Assembly: GCA_964606085.1 (NCBI GenBank)
Contig: CAZSFD010000010.1
Span: 22,466-86,465, forward strand
DNA: 64,000 nucleotides
From: CAIQJJ01 sp964606085
GTDB taxonomy: Bacteria > Chloroflexota > Anaerolineae > Anaerolineales > UBA4823
Direction of reading: 5' to 3'
The translations under genes and the position numbers were made by a program. The notes under the pieces were generated by a model. It searched no databases and was not told the DNA's origin. It saw nothing but the letters and a program-made list of their open reading frames with translations. This document shows, piece by piece, positions 15,084 to 23,415 of this stretch. Position 1 is the first letter of the stretch. The number at the start of each line of letters is the position of its first letter.

Positions 15084-17234
15084 CTAACCTTTTGCCCAGG
15101 CCAATGCGATACGCCCGCGCTCAACTTCCACGCGCTGAATCTCGACTTCGATAATATCGCCCACCTGCAAGGCCGTGCCTTGTGGCATTTGTGTGCGGTG
15201 CAGCAAGCCATCCTGCTTGACGCCAATGTCTACGAATGCGCCAAAATCTACCACGTTGCGCACGGTGCCTTTCAGCCTCATGCCGGGGGTCAGGTCTTCC
15301 ATTTTGAGTACGTCGGAGCGCAGGATGGGGGCAGGGGTATCGGTACGGGGGTCGCGGCCGGGGCGGACGAGTTGCTCGAAGATGTCGGTGAGGGTGGGGA
15401 CGCCGCAGCCCAGTTCGGCGGCGAGTTGGGCGATGGATTGCTGCTTGAGCAGGGCGTCGAGGGCGGGTTTGCGTTCGGCAGGCGGGGTGCGCGGTGTCAG
15501 GCCAGCCTTTTTCAGCACAGCTTCGGCTACGCTGTAACTTTCAGGGTGAATGGCGCTGGCATCAAGCGGATTCTTGCCTGCGCGGATCCGCAAAAACCCG
15601 GCCGACTGCTCGAACGCCTTCGGCCCCAGCCCGGCCACTTTCTTGATGGCCACGCGACTGTCGAACGGGCCGTTCGCCTCACGGTGGGTGACAATTTTTT
15701 CGGCCAGCTTGGGGCCGATGCCCGCTACGTGCGTCAGCAGCGCCGGGCTGGCCGTGTTGACATCCACCCCCACGGCATTGACGACGCTCTCTACCACACC
15801 ATCCAGGCTGGCGGTGAGCTGCTTCTGATCCACATCGTGCTGATACATGCCCACGCCGATGGACTTGGGATCAATTTTGACCAGTTCGGCCAGCGGGTCT
15901 TGCGCCCGGCGGGCGATGGAGACGGCGCCGCGGATCGAAACGTCGAGATCGGGCAGTTCGGCGCGGGCGAGTGGGCTAGCCGAATACACACTGGCCCCCG
16001 CCTCGTTTACGATCAAATAACGAATTTCGCTTTTCAAATTACGAATAACTTCTGTTCGAAGCAATTCCGCCACCATTTGTTCGGTTTCGCGGGAGGCAGT
16101 GCCGTTGCCGATGGTGATCAGGCTGACTTTGTGTTTGATCACCAGGGCAGCCAGGATTTTGAGAGCGCGCTCTTTTTCGCGCTGCGGCTCGTGGGGGTAG
16201 ATGGTGGCGGTGTCGAGCAGTTTGCCGGTGGGGTCTACCACGGCCAATTTGCAGCCGGTGCGGAAGCCGGGGTCGAGGCCGAGGACGGTGTGACCGGCCA
16301 GCGGCGGCTGGCCGAGCAGGGCGCGCAAGTTGCTGGCGAAAACGTTGATGGCGTGGGTATCGGCTTTTTCGCCCAATTCGCGGCGCACGTCGCGCTCGAT
16401 GGTGGGCAGCAGCAGACGTTCGGCGGCGTCGGTGATGGTGGCTTCCATCTGGGCCGCCAGTGGCGAGAGGCGGTTGGGGCGAAAGATGCTCTCGATGGCG
16501 TTGCGCCAGTCGCGTTCGGCCACTTCCACCTTCACCCGCAGCACCTTTTCAGCTTCGCCGCGGTTGATGGCGAGGGCCTGATGCGGGCGCAGCCGGTCAA
16601 CGCCGCATTCAAATTCGTAATAGGTTTCGTAAACGGATTTTTCATCTACCGCATCGGCGATCTTTTCAACCTTGATCTTGCCCCACTTCAGCGCTTTTTC
16701 ACGCGTCTGGCGGCGCACTTCGGCGTGATCGCTGATGGCTTCGGCCACGATGTCGCGCGCCCCGGCCCAGGCGTCTTCGAGCGTGGGAACCTGGTCGTTC
16801 AGGAAGGGTTTGGCGATCTGGTCGAGCGGGGTTTTGGTTTGCGGCTGCTGCAAAATCCAGTCGGCCAGGCCCTGCAGCCCGCGCTCTTTGGCAATGATGG
16901 CGCGCGTGCGGCGCCTGGGCTTGTAGGGGGCGTAGAGGTCTTCCAGGGCGGTCAGCGTGGCGGCGGCCTCGAATTGGGCCTTGAGCGCGGGGGTGAGTTT
17001 GCCCTGCTCTGCCACCGATTTTAGAATGGCGGCGCGGCGCTCGTCGAGGGCGCGCAGTTTTTCGAGCGTTTCGGCAATCTGGCGGATTTGTTCTTCATCC
17101 AGCCCGCCGGTGATTTCTTTGCGGTAGCGGGCGATGAAGGGCAGGGTGTTGTCAGCATCGAGCAGTTCGATGGTGGCTGTCACTTGCGCCAGCCGGATGT
17201 TGTGTTGGGAGGCGATTTGTTGTGCGTGAGTCAT
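15084..17234 (-). CDS. tex: Tex-family S1 RNA-binding protein
   Basis: A 716-aa protein. The start is placed at ATG 17234 (MTHAQQIASQ), matching the family N-terminus. Domains in order: N-terminal HTH-like region, YqgF/RNase H-like domain (AGHTVLGLDPGFRTGCKLAVVD), helix-hairpin-helix repeats (VNTASPALLTHVAGIGPKLA) and a C-terminal S1 RNA-binding domain (GTVRNVVDFGAFVDIGVKQDG). The length fits Tex. Tex associates with RNA polymerase and influences transcription, as known for the family. A TATAAT box ends six nt before the start codon, so the mRNA is probably leaderless. Confidence 0.93.
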   Translation of the reverse strand: MTHAQQIASQHNIRLAQVTATIELLDADNTLPFIARYRKEITGGLDEEQIRQIAETLEKLRALDERRAAILKSVAEQGKLTPALKAQFEAAATLTALEDLYAPYKPRRRTRAIIAKERGLQGLADWILQQPQTKTPLDQIAKPFLNDQVPTLEDAWAGARDIVAEAISDHAEVRRQTREKALKWGKIKVEKIADAVDEKSVYETYYEFECGVDRLRPHQALAINRGEAEKVLRVKVEVAERDWRNAIESIFRPNRLSPLAAQMEATITDAAERLLLPTIERDVRRELGEKADTHAINVFASNLRALLGQPPLAGHTVLGLDPGFRTGCKLAVVDPTGKLLDTATIYPHEPQREKERALKILAALVIKHKVSLITIGNGTASRETEQMVAELLRTEVIRNLKSEIRYLIVNEAGASVYSASPLARAELPDLDVSIRGAVSIARRAQDPLAELVKIDPKSIGVGMYQHDVDQKQLTASLDGVVESVVNAVGVDVNTASPALLTHVAGIGPKLAEKIVTHREANGPFDSRVAIKKVAGLGPKAFEQSAGFLRIRAGKNPLDASAIHPESYSVAEAVLKKAGLTPRTPPAERKPALDALLKQQSIAQLAAELGCGVPTLTDIFEQLVRPGRDPRTDTPAPILRSDVLKMEDLTPGMRLKGTVRNVVDFGAFVDIGVKQDGLLHRTQMPQGTALQVGDIIEVEIQRVEVERGRIALAWAKG

Positions 17235-17240
17235 AGTGGA

Positions 17241-17246
17241 ATTATA
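17241..17246 (-). promoter_or_regulatory. -10 box of tex (leaderless arrangement)
   Basis: TATAAT on the minus strand with only TCCACT between it and ATG 17234. Transcription would start at or inside the start codon. No Shine-Dalgarno sequence and no clear -35 hexamer. Confidence 0.6.
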
Positions 17247-17263
17247 GCCGGAAACCATTCTCA

Positions 17264-18049
17264 TCATCGGTAGCGGCGATAAGCCTGGCGGCTGATGGCC
17301 AGGGCAAGGGGGGCAAAAAAGCGGTTGAACAGCAGCACTGCCTGCAACCAGTGCGGGTACACGAGCCGGGTTTGCTCTTGGCGAATGGCCTGCAGAATGG
17401 CCTGAGCAGCCTGCCGGGGGTCAGCATCCAACCGGCGGTACCAGCCAGGCTGCCCGCCGGCCGGGTGGCGGATGGAGGCGGTAAAACGGGTGTTTTTCAA
17501 CGCCCCCAGGATAACCAGCAAACTGAACTGCCCAGCGGCGCGCAGTTCGATGTCTATGGCGCGGCTGAAGGCGTGCAGGGCGGCCTTGCTGGCCGCGTAG
17601 GCGCTCATCGCTGGCGTGGGCAATTCGCCAGCCACAGACCCGATGAAAACCACGCCCGCCGGTTGACCTTTGGGCAGCAGTGGCAGCAGCTTGCTGGTCA
17701 GTTCGAGCGGCGCGACCGCGTTCACTTGCAACAGCAAATTGACTTCATCGGGCGTAAGCTGTTCGACCCGCGAATGACTGCCCACCCCGGCGCAGTGAAT
17801 GAGAACATCCAGCCGCGTGGCCCGCCCCACAAGTGCGTCGCCCACCTGGGCGCGTTCGGCTGGCTGGCTGAGATCGCAGACAAAAAGCTGGGCCGGGCGG
17901 GTGAGCGCATTTTGCAGTTCGTTCAATCCGGCGGCGTCGCGGTCGGCCAGCAGCAGGCGGCAGCCGGCGCGGTCGAGTTGCAGGGCCAATTCACGCCCCA
18001 ATCCCGAAGCAGCGCCAGTGAGAAAGGTGGTTTTTTCGTGAAGTTGCAT
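17264..18049 (-). CDS. Short-chain dehydrogenase/reductase
   Basis: A 261-aa classical SDR. The cofactor motif TGAASGLGRE follows MQLHEKTTFL, the catalytic Ser is in FIGSVAGE and the catalytic Tyr/Lys pair in YAASKAA. The start is set at ATG 18049 because upstream codons lie outside the conserved fold. The C-terminus (RLVYPHWLQAVLLFNRFFAP) is hydrophobic and may contact the membrane. It is last in a minus-strand operon after the epimerase gene (19-bp gap). The substrate cannot be read from the sequence; lipid or sterol-like oxidoreduction is possible. Confidence 0.88.
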   Translation of the reverse strand: MQLHEKTTFLTGAASGLGRELALQLDRAGCRLLLADRDAAGLNELQNALTRPAQLFVCDLSQPAERAQVGDALVGRATRLDVLIHCAGVGSHSRVEQLTPDEVNLLLQVNAVAPLELTSKLLPLLPKGQPAGVVFIGSVAGELPTPAMSAYAASKAALHAFSRAIDIELRAAGQFSLLVILGALKNTRFTASIRHPAGGQPGWYRRLDADPRQAAQAILQAIRQEQTRLVYPHWLQAVLLFNRFFAPLALAISRQAYRRYR

Positions 18050-18068
18050 AGGGTAGGGTCGGGCAAAA

Positions 18069-19034
18069 TCAATTTTGCCCGACGGTATCTTTGAGCGATT
18101 GCTCCAACGAATAGGCGGGTTGCCAGCCCAGTTCGCGGCGGATTTTTTCCGTCGCGTAGACCTTATCCACATTGAGGGCCGAGATGGGGCGCAAACCGGG
18201 GTTGAGGCGCAGCCGCGTCAGCAGGGCGATCAGGCCGTCGGCCAGGCGGATGGCGGCGTCAGGCACGACCAGCACCGGGCGCTTCAGGCCAGTGGCAGCC
18301 AGGGCGGCACGCGCAAAAGTGGGCATGGCCACGTTGTGGCCGGTGACGATGTAGCGCTCGCCGCTGCGCCCGCGGGTCAACGCCAGCACCACTGCCTGGG
18401 CCACGTCGCGCACATCTACGAAGCTGTTGGTGGTGGGAATCATCGGCACCACGGGGGCGAATTTCAGAATGTGCAGGGCGCGTTCGATGCGCGGCGAGCC
18501 AGGGCCGATGATCACGCTGGGGTTGAGGAGGATGGCGCGGATTTGCCCGGCGCGCTGCTGCACTTCGATCTCGCCCAGGCGTTTGGAGTAGCCGTAGGGG
18601 TCGTGCAGACGTTTGTCATCGAGATCGGGCAGCAGGCTTTCATCGGCAGGCGAAATGGGATTTCGCCCTACGGCAGAAATGGAGCTGATGTAGATAAAAT
18701 TCTTACACCCGTGGGCGATGGCAGCTTCGAGCAGATGCCGTGTGCCGATCACGTTCGATTGGTAGAGCGCCTCGGCGTCTTCCGGCTTGAACGAGATCAG
18801 CGCGGCGTTGTGGATCACCGTATCCACGCCAGCCAACTCGGCGGTGTAGGTTGCGGGCTGGGTCAGTTCGCCGCGGATCAGGCGCACGCGCGGCAGTTGA
18901 TCAATTGGCAAGGCCGTCTGGCGCGGCGTGCGCACAAGCACGCGCAGTTCACTGGTCGGATCGTAATTGTGAAGCGCCTGGACGATATATTGGCCCAAAA
19001 AGCCGAAGCCGCCGGTGATGAACGTTATGGTCAT
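18069..19034 (-). CDS. NAD(P)-dependent epimerase/dehydratase (3-beta-HSD-like)
   Basis: A 321-aa extended SDR. It has the N-terminal nucleotide motif TGGFGFLGQ, the Ser of ISSISAVGR and the catalytic YGYSK motif. The overall pattern resembles dihydroflavonol reductase/3-beta-hydroxysteroid dehydrogenase-like proteins. It starts with ATGA overlap on the shortened GNAT gene, and the SDR gene follows 19 bp downstream, so all are on one transcript. Specific substrate unknown. Confidence 0.87.
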   Translation of the reverse strand: MTITFITGGFGFLGQYIVQALHNYDPTSELRVLVRTPRQTALPIDQLPRVRLIRGELTQPATYTAELAGVDTVIHNAALISFKPEDAEALYQSNVIGTRHLLEAAIAHGCKNFIYISSISAVGRNPISPADESLLPDLDDKRLHDPYGYSKRLGEIEVQQRAGQIRAILLNPSVIIGPGSPRIERALHILKFAPVVPMIPTTNSFVDVRDVAQAVVLALTRGRSGERYIVTGHNVAMPTFARAALAATGLKRPVLVVPDAAIRLADGLIALLTRLRLNPGLRPISALNVDKVYATEKIRRELGWQPAYSLEQSLKDTVGQN

Positions 19035-19240
19035 GGCAGGTCGAGGGCGAAGTACACGTCGCCGTCTTTCGCGTGGGTGATGTGAAAACCGAAATTGAGG
19101 TAGAAGGCGATCACCTCACGCCAGGTGGCGGTCGTTTCGAGCGTGATCTGCCGCAAGCCCGCTCGCTCCACTAACCCACTCAAAATCAGGGCTTTGGCTT
19201 CGGCCTGGTCAGAAGGTTGAAAGGGGGCGAGGGTGATCAT
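19031..19240 (-). CDS. Internally shortened GNAT acetyltransferase
   Basis: A 69-aa reading frame from ATG 19240. The first 28 residues (MITLAPFQPSDQAEAKALIL) match the N-terminus of GNAT enzymes. The next residues (LRQITLETTATWREVIAFYLNFGF) match the family C-terminal half. The central strand and acetyl-CoA pyrophosphate loop (Q/R-x-x-G-x-G/A) are absent. The junction is in frame, so a peptide is still encoded, but it is very unlikely to bind acetyl-CoA. It is overlapped 4 nt by genes on both sides. Probably a decaying gene kept for coupling. Confidence 0.65.
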   Translation of the reverse strand: MITLAPFQPSDQAEAKALILSGLVERAGLRQITLETTATWREVIAFYLNFGFHITHAKDGDVYFALDLP

Positions 19241-19452
19241 GCTTCGATGAAAATTCCTGGTGGTTCGGAAACGACTTCGATGTGGAGGGCGCGGGTGATG
19301 CTTTTCAGGTCGTCGCTGGCGTCGAGCAGCCATTGACGCTCTTCCGGCGTCTCAGCCGCCCATTGTACCCGCTTAATCTCGCTGCCGAGGGCCAGGTTGT
19401 GTTCGCTCTTGTAGCGGCGCACAGCCGTGGCGAGGGCGACCTGAGAGGGCAT
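19237..19452 (-). pseudogene. Remnant of valyl-tRNA synthetase C-terminal region
   Basis: A 71-aa reading frame. AVRRYKSEHNLALGSEIKRVQW and DDLKSITRALHIEVV closely resemble the end of the anticodon-binding region of the clostridial/archaeal-type ValRS. All catalytic parts (HIGH, KMSKS) are absent. It reads into the shortened GNAT gene with ATGA overlap. A divergent MBL gene lies upstream. Likely the leftover of a deleted valS, the complete gene being elsewhere; a small independent protein is the alternative. Confidence 0.5.
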
Positions 19453-19592
19453 GAAAGATGAGAGTAAGATTAAAACAACTTGACTTTCCTCGTCCCCTTG
19501 TGCTATTCTTCACAGAGTTTTGGGCCGCCTGGCCTGGTGGGAAAACCGTGTCGGCAAAGCCTGAGCCATATCATTTTTACGGAAGGTTTGTT

Positions 19593-20492
19593 ATGCAACG
19601 CGAGCGCGTAGCGGAGAACGTTTATTATTTTCAGAGTGATGTCTATGCCCAGGTAACGGCAGGAGCGGTGATCGGGCCGAGTTGGGCGGTGGTGATTGAT
19701 ACCCTGGCGACCCCCGATGAAGCCATCGGCATTCGCACATTTATCGAGCAAGAACTGGAAGTGCCGGTGCGCTATGTGATCAACACCCACTATCACGCCG
19801 ATCACAGTTGGGGCAACTGCTTCTTCCCTGGGGCCATGGTCATGGCGCATCAAAAATGCTATGATCTGCTGGCGCAAAAAGGGGTGCCGTCGTTGCAAGA
19901 AGCACGCAAACAAAACCAGGTCTTCCGCCAGGTCAAAATTGTGCTGCCGCATCTGACTTTTAACGAAAGCCAGGTGACGTTGCGTGTGGGTAAGAAAAAC
20001 CTGATCCTCTACGCCCTGCCAGGCCCATCGCCCGATAACGTTGGCGTACTGATCGAAGAAGACCGCATCCTCTTCGCTGGTGACGCGTTCATGCCCCTGC
20101 CCTACCTGGTAGATGGCGACATCGAAGATTTGGTCAGTTCATTGAAGAAGATCGGCAAAATGGGCCTGGAAAATGTCGTTCCCGGCCACGGCGACATCAT
20201 CCTGCGCGGCGAAATTGACAACGCCATCCAGGAAAATCAGGCCTACCTTTCAGCCATTCGCAAAGTTGTGCGCCGGGCCAACCGGCGCAAATATCCGCTG
20301 GATTTGTTGGCTGAAACAACCGTCGAATCGTGCGGCAAAAGTCACGTGTTGATCGGAGGGTTGGCGCAAGAATTACACCGGCGCAACCTGAAGGCGCTCT
20401 ATCAGCAATTTTACGGCGAAGCCCCACTCGCCTCGCCCGATGATTACGATGACTACGACGAAGAAGAACCCGAAGACAATGACAATGAATGA
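19593..20492 (+). CDS. MBL-fold metallo-hydrolase
   Basis: A 299-aa protein. ATG 19593 is preferred over the in-frame 19458 ATG, because the fold begins at VAENVYYFQSDVYAQVT and GGAAGG precedes it. The metal-binding motif HYHADH is at about residue 67 and later ligands lie in VPGHGD. The C-terminus is an acidic tail of Asp, Glu and Tyr (YDDYDEEEPEDNDNE). Typical of broad-substrate hydrolases such as glyoxalase II/lactonase-like enzymes; the substrate is not determinable. It ends inside the 5' arm of an 18-bp terminator. Confidence 0.88.
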   Translation: MQRERVAENVYYFQSDVYAQVTAGAVIGPSWAVVIDTLATPDEAIGIRTFIEQELEVPVRYVINTHYHADHSWGNCFFPGAMVMAHQKCYDLLAQKGVPSLQEARKQNQVFRQVKIVLPHLTFNESQVTLRVGKKNLILYALPGPSPDNVGVLIEEDRILFAGDAFMPLPYLVDGDIEDLVSSLKKIGKMGLENVVPGHGDIILRGEIDNAIQENQAYLSAIRKVVRRANRRKYPLDLLAETTVESCGKSHVLIGGLAQELHRRNLKALYQQFYGEAPLASPDDYDDYDEEEPEDNDNE

Positions 20493-20533
20493 AAAAGCGG
20501 CCTTTCGCAGGTGTTTGCGAAAGGCCGCTTTTT
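20492..20533. terminator. Bidirectional intrinsic terminator
   Basis: AAAAAGCGGCCTTTCGCA pairs perfectly over 18 bp with TGCGAAAGGCCGCTTTTT around a 6-nt loop, with T-runs on both strands. It separates the convergent MBL and plsY genes. Confidence 0.92.
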
Positions 20534-20550
20534 TTAGCCGATTCGACGGG

Positions 20551-21222
20551 TCAGCCAGCCTTCTTTTTTCGCGCCCGATACCCCACCACGCGCTCCGTAC
20601 CATTCAAAAGACGTTTGATATTGGGACGTAAGGCCCACATGAGCAGGATTTCAGCCAGGATGCCATATAAAATGATCTCCCACGGCCCCACCCCCTGCAC
20701 GGCGCGGATCAGGAAAAGGACAAATGCCGTCACCGCCACGCTCATCGTGCCAACCGAGGCATACCCAATGAACCAGAAGATCAGCCCGCCAACTGGCACG
20801 ACCACCAGCAGGCTGGGCGGCCACAATGCAAAGGCCCCGCCAACGGCGGTCGCCCCGCCGGCCCCGCCGCGCAGTCGCCATTGGCCGGCCTCGTTCTTTT
20901 CGGCCAGGAAGATCGAGTAATTGTGGCCCAAAATGGCCGCCGCGCCAGCCAGTACCATCACCCAATAATTGGGGCCGCCCGGCGATTGCGTCAGCCATTG
21001 CGCCAGCCAGACCGCCACGGACCCTTTTAGCCCATCCAACCCGGCGGTTGCCAGGCCAGCCAGCCAACCCGCCGCGCGCATCACATTGGTTCCGCCGGTA
21101 CGCCCGCTTTCCACCTTACGAACATCTTGCCCGGTTTTCAGCCGCACAATGATCAGGCCAGTGGGGATTGAACCGATCAGATAGGCCAGGATTACAATCA
21201 GAAGGGCTACAACAAGTTGCAT
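20551..21222 (-). CDS. plsY: Glycerol-3-phosphate acyltransferase PlsY
   Basis: A 223-aa integral membrane protein that would transfer acyl from acyl-phosphate to glycerol-3-phosphate, the first step of phospholipid synthesis. The three family motifs are visible: AYLIGSIPTG in TM1, SGRTGGTNVMR in the first loop and GHNYSIFL...GGAGGAT in the second. Five to six hydrophobic segments. The C-terminal tail is strongly basic. It is preceded by low-complexity ACACA/GAAAAC sequence (about 21237-21285) that separates it from the upstream membrane-protein gene. Confidence 0.92.
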   Translation of the reverse strand: MQLVVALLIVILAYLIGSIPTGLIIVRLKTGQDVRKVESGRTGGTNVMRAAGWLAGLATAGLDGLKGSVAVWLAQWLTQSPGGPNYWVMVLAGAAAILGHNYSIFLAEKNEAGQWRLRGGAGGATAVGGAFALWPPSLLVVVPVGGLIFWFIGYASVGTMSVAVTAFVLFLIRAVQGVGPWEIILYGILAEILLMWALRPNIKRLLNGTERVVGYRARKKKAG

Positions 21223-21292
21223 AGGTCACTCCATCACACACAAAGATTGAAAACACACACTGAAAACACGCAAACGAAAACAAGGTTGCTCA

Positions 21293-22108
21293 TCAATTGG
21301 GCAACCAGATCGCCGCCAGAATAGCCGCCGCCAGCCCCATCACGGGTTCCAGCAATGACTGGCGGATACTGCGCCCTTCGGCCAGATTGCCGATCAAACT
21401 GCTCAGGCTATAAAACACCCCGGTCAGTAGCACACCAAACTGGATCGGCGTCAACGGCCAATAATGCAGCCCGGCGGCAGCCTGCACCAGCAGAAAAGCC
21501 GCCAGCAGCGCTTCGGCGGGCAGCCACTCGCCATGCAGCCGCAAATGCAGCACCCGCAAACTACCCAGCACACAAGCCAGCCCCAGGCCAGTTGCCATCA
21601 CCAGCAGGCGCGAATTAGCCCAGCGCAGGGCCACAGCCAAAACCAGAAACAACACCAACGACACCGCACTCAACCAGGCCGCCGCCAACGGATAGCGCAT
21701 GTCTTGTGGGTCGAAGGTGATATATTCCCCCACGACCACCCCAATCAGGGCCAGGCTGGCCGCGAACAAGCCCACCCACCACGCCGCGCCATACGGAAGT
21801 TGTGCCAACGGCAGGCCGAGAACCCAGGCCGCCAGAGCGGGCAGCAAGGTATACGGCCACACCGCCTGGCGGGCAGCGTAGGGATGGCCGCGCAAGAGCC
21901 AATCGCTGCCGGTAGCGGCCAACCCGGCCACCAGCAGCGCCAGCAGGGTATTCGCCCCCACCTGCGCCGAAAGGTAAAACCCCGGCAATTGGATGTCAAA
22001 TTCCCTCACTGGCAGTACAATAAAGCGTGTCATCCCATAAGCCAGGATGAAAGTGGCCGCCAGGACGCTCAAATGGTTGGCATCTGGAATATGGCGTGTG
22101 GCATTCAT
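21293..22108 (-). CDS. Polytopic membrane protein of unknown function
   Basis: A 271-aa protein with about eight predicted membrane spans (for example SVLAATFILAYGMTRFIVL, WWVGLFAASLALIGVVVG, LAAAWLSAVSLVLFLVLAV). The in-frame extension up to 22537 is Gly/Val low-complexity antisense to the lipoprotein and is rejected in favour of ATG 22108. No transporter motif recognised; it resembles the uncharacterised DUF5656-type proteins of Chloroflexota, from memory only. It is divergent from the lipoprotein gene at 22164. Confidence 0.65.
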   Translation of the reverse strand: MNATRHIPDANHLSVLAATFILAYGMTRFIVLPVREFDIQLPGFYLSAQVGANTLLALLVAGLAATGSDWLLRGHPYAARQAVWPYTLLPALAAWVLGLPLAQLPYGAAWWVGLFAASLALIGVVVGEYITFDPQDMRYPLAAAWLSAVSLVLFLVLAVALRWANSRLLVMATGLGLACVLGSLRVLHLRLHGEWLPAEALLAAFLLVQAAAGLHYWPLTPIQFGVLLTGVFYSLSSLIGNLAEGRSIRQSLLEPVMGLAAAILAAIWLPN

Positions 22109-22163
22109 AGCTGAGATTTTACCTGTGTGTGGCAAAAGTGCGTAGAGAAATGAGGCAAACCCC

Positions 22164-23042
22164 ATGAATAGAATCCTGCCCACCACCCTCTGGTTTTTCT
22201 GCCTGGCGTTGCTTGCCGCTTCGTGCAGCAGCGGGCCAGGCGCAGCCCCCACAATAGACCGCAACGCCGTGCAAACGTATGTCGTGCAAACGGCAGGCGT
22301 GGCGGCCACCCAAACAGCCAACGCCGCTTCACCCACCCCACCGCCAACCACCCGCCCCAGCGAAACCCCCGAACCAGCCAGCGCTACCCCATCCCCGCTG
22401 CCCGAATCGAGCAGCGCTACCGCAACGCCACCCGCCACCCCACGGGTTGCGCCAACCGGCCAGGCCGCACCCGGCCCCTTGATCGAACGGGACGATTTCG
22501 AGCAGGCCCAATTTTGGTACACCGCCGAAGCCGACAACTACCGCCTGTTTTACGACCAGGGCGGCTATCGCCTGCGCAGCCGCATGTCGGCGATGATCTT
22601 GCACAGCGTTCGTTCGCGCAGCGTAGAAGATACGGCTATCGAAGTAGACGCCAATCCGCTGGGTGCGCCCGATGGCTCCTATTGGGGAGTGGTCTGCCGC
22701 TATGTGGATGATAAAAATTATTACGCCCTGCTGGTCGGCGTAGACGGGCTGTATGGCATTGGCAAGATGGCTGGCGGAGATTTTCAGTTCATCGAAAAAG
22801 ACACCTCTGCCGACGAATCGATCTTCAAAGCCGATAGCAACGGCTTTATGCGCGTGCGCGGTGACTGCGTGGGTGAAACGCTCACCCTGTATGTCAACGG
22901 CTTTCGCCTGTTGCAGGTCGAAGATGATCAGTTCACATCTGGCCTGGTGGGCCTGGCCATTCGCCGCGCCGTTGCCGATGATTGGCTGGATGTCTTGTTC
23001 GACAATTACACCTTATCCCAACCAGGAGCAACCAATGAGTGA
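22164..23042 (+). CDS. Secreted lipoprotein with LamG/concanavalin-like domain
   Basis: A 292-aa protein. It has a signal peptide with lipobox LLAASC (Cys about residue 21), then a 70-residue Pro/Thr/Ala/Ser linker typical of Anaerolineae surface lipoproteins, then a beta-sandwich domain (FEQAQFWYTAEADNYRLFYDQG, NYYALLVGVDGLYGIGKM, LTLYVNGFRLLQVEDDQF) resembling 3-keto-disaccharide hydrolase/LamG-type folds. Probably extracellular carbohydrate or cell-wall binding. It overlaps the SCP2 gene by 8 nt and so is co-translated with it. Confidence 0.75.
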   Translation: MNRILPTTLWFFCLALLAASCSSGPGAAPTIDRNAVQTYVVQTAGVAATQTANAASPTPPPTTRPSETPEPASATPSPLPESSSATATPPATPRVAPTGQAAPGPLIERDDFEQAQFWYTAEADNYRLFYDQGGYRLRSRMSAMILHSVRSRSVEDTAIEVDANPLGAPDGSYWGVVCRYVDDKNYYALLVGVDGLYGIGKMAGGDFQFIEKDTSADESIFKADSNGFMRVRGDCVGETLTLYVNGFRLLQVEDDQFTSGLVGLAIRRAVADDWLDVLFDNYTLSQPGATNE

Positions 23043-23367
23043 CCCCACGGTTCAACAGATATTTGCCAACATGCCCACCGCCTTTTTGCCTGCGCGCGCC
23101 AACGGCCTGAGCGCGGTGGTGCAATTTCTGATCAGCGGCGAGGGTGGCGGCGATTGGGTGGTGACGATTGCCAACCAACAATGCCAGGTCGTCCCCGGCC
23201 AAACGGCCAAACCCCAATTGACCATCGCCGCCCCTGCCGACCTGCTGCCCGATCTGCTGATGGGGCGGCAAAATGGCATGATGGCCTTCATGCAAGGCAA
23301 ATTACGCATCCAGGGCGACCTGACCCTGGCACAAAAATTGATCAGTTTATTCGCCATGCCATCCTAA
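23035..23367 (+). CDS. SCP2 sterol-binding domain protein
   Basis: A 110-aa single-domain protein. The pattern NGLSAVVQFLISGEGGGDWVVTI, then PQLTIAAPADLLPDLLMGRQNGMMAFMQGKLRIQGD, is the SCP2 lipid-binding fold. ATG 23035 lies 12 nt after CAGGAG and overlaps the lipoprotein stop. Such small cytosolic SCP2 proteins probably bind hydrophobic ligands. The coupling to an exported lipoprotein is unexplained. Confidence 0.85.
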   Translation: MSDPTVQQIFANMPTAFLPARANGLSAVVQFLISGEGGGDWVVTIANQQCQVVPGQTAKPQLTIAAPADLLPDLLMGRQNGMMAFMQGKLRIQGDLTLAQKLISLFAMPS

Positions 23368-23415
23368 GTGGCGTCACGAAGTTCAACCAAAAAATTGCAT
23401 CCCCAGGAGGTTCCC

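Noticed and set aside
15180..17024. A 614-codon plus-strand frame
   Set aside because: Shadow of tex, which shows a complete domain order on minus; the plus frame has Gly/Val-rich low-complexity composition and no motifs.
21293..22537. N-terminal extension of the membrane protein to 22537
   Set aside because: The extra 143 residues are Gly/Val/Ala low complexity antisense to the lipoprotein linker; ATG 22108 gives a sensible membrane-protein start.
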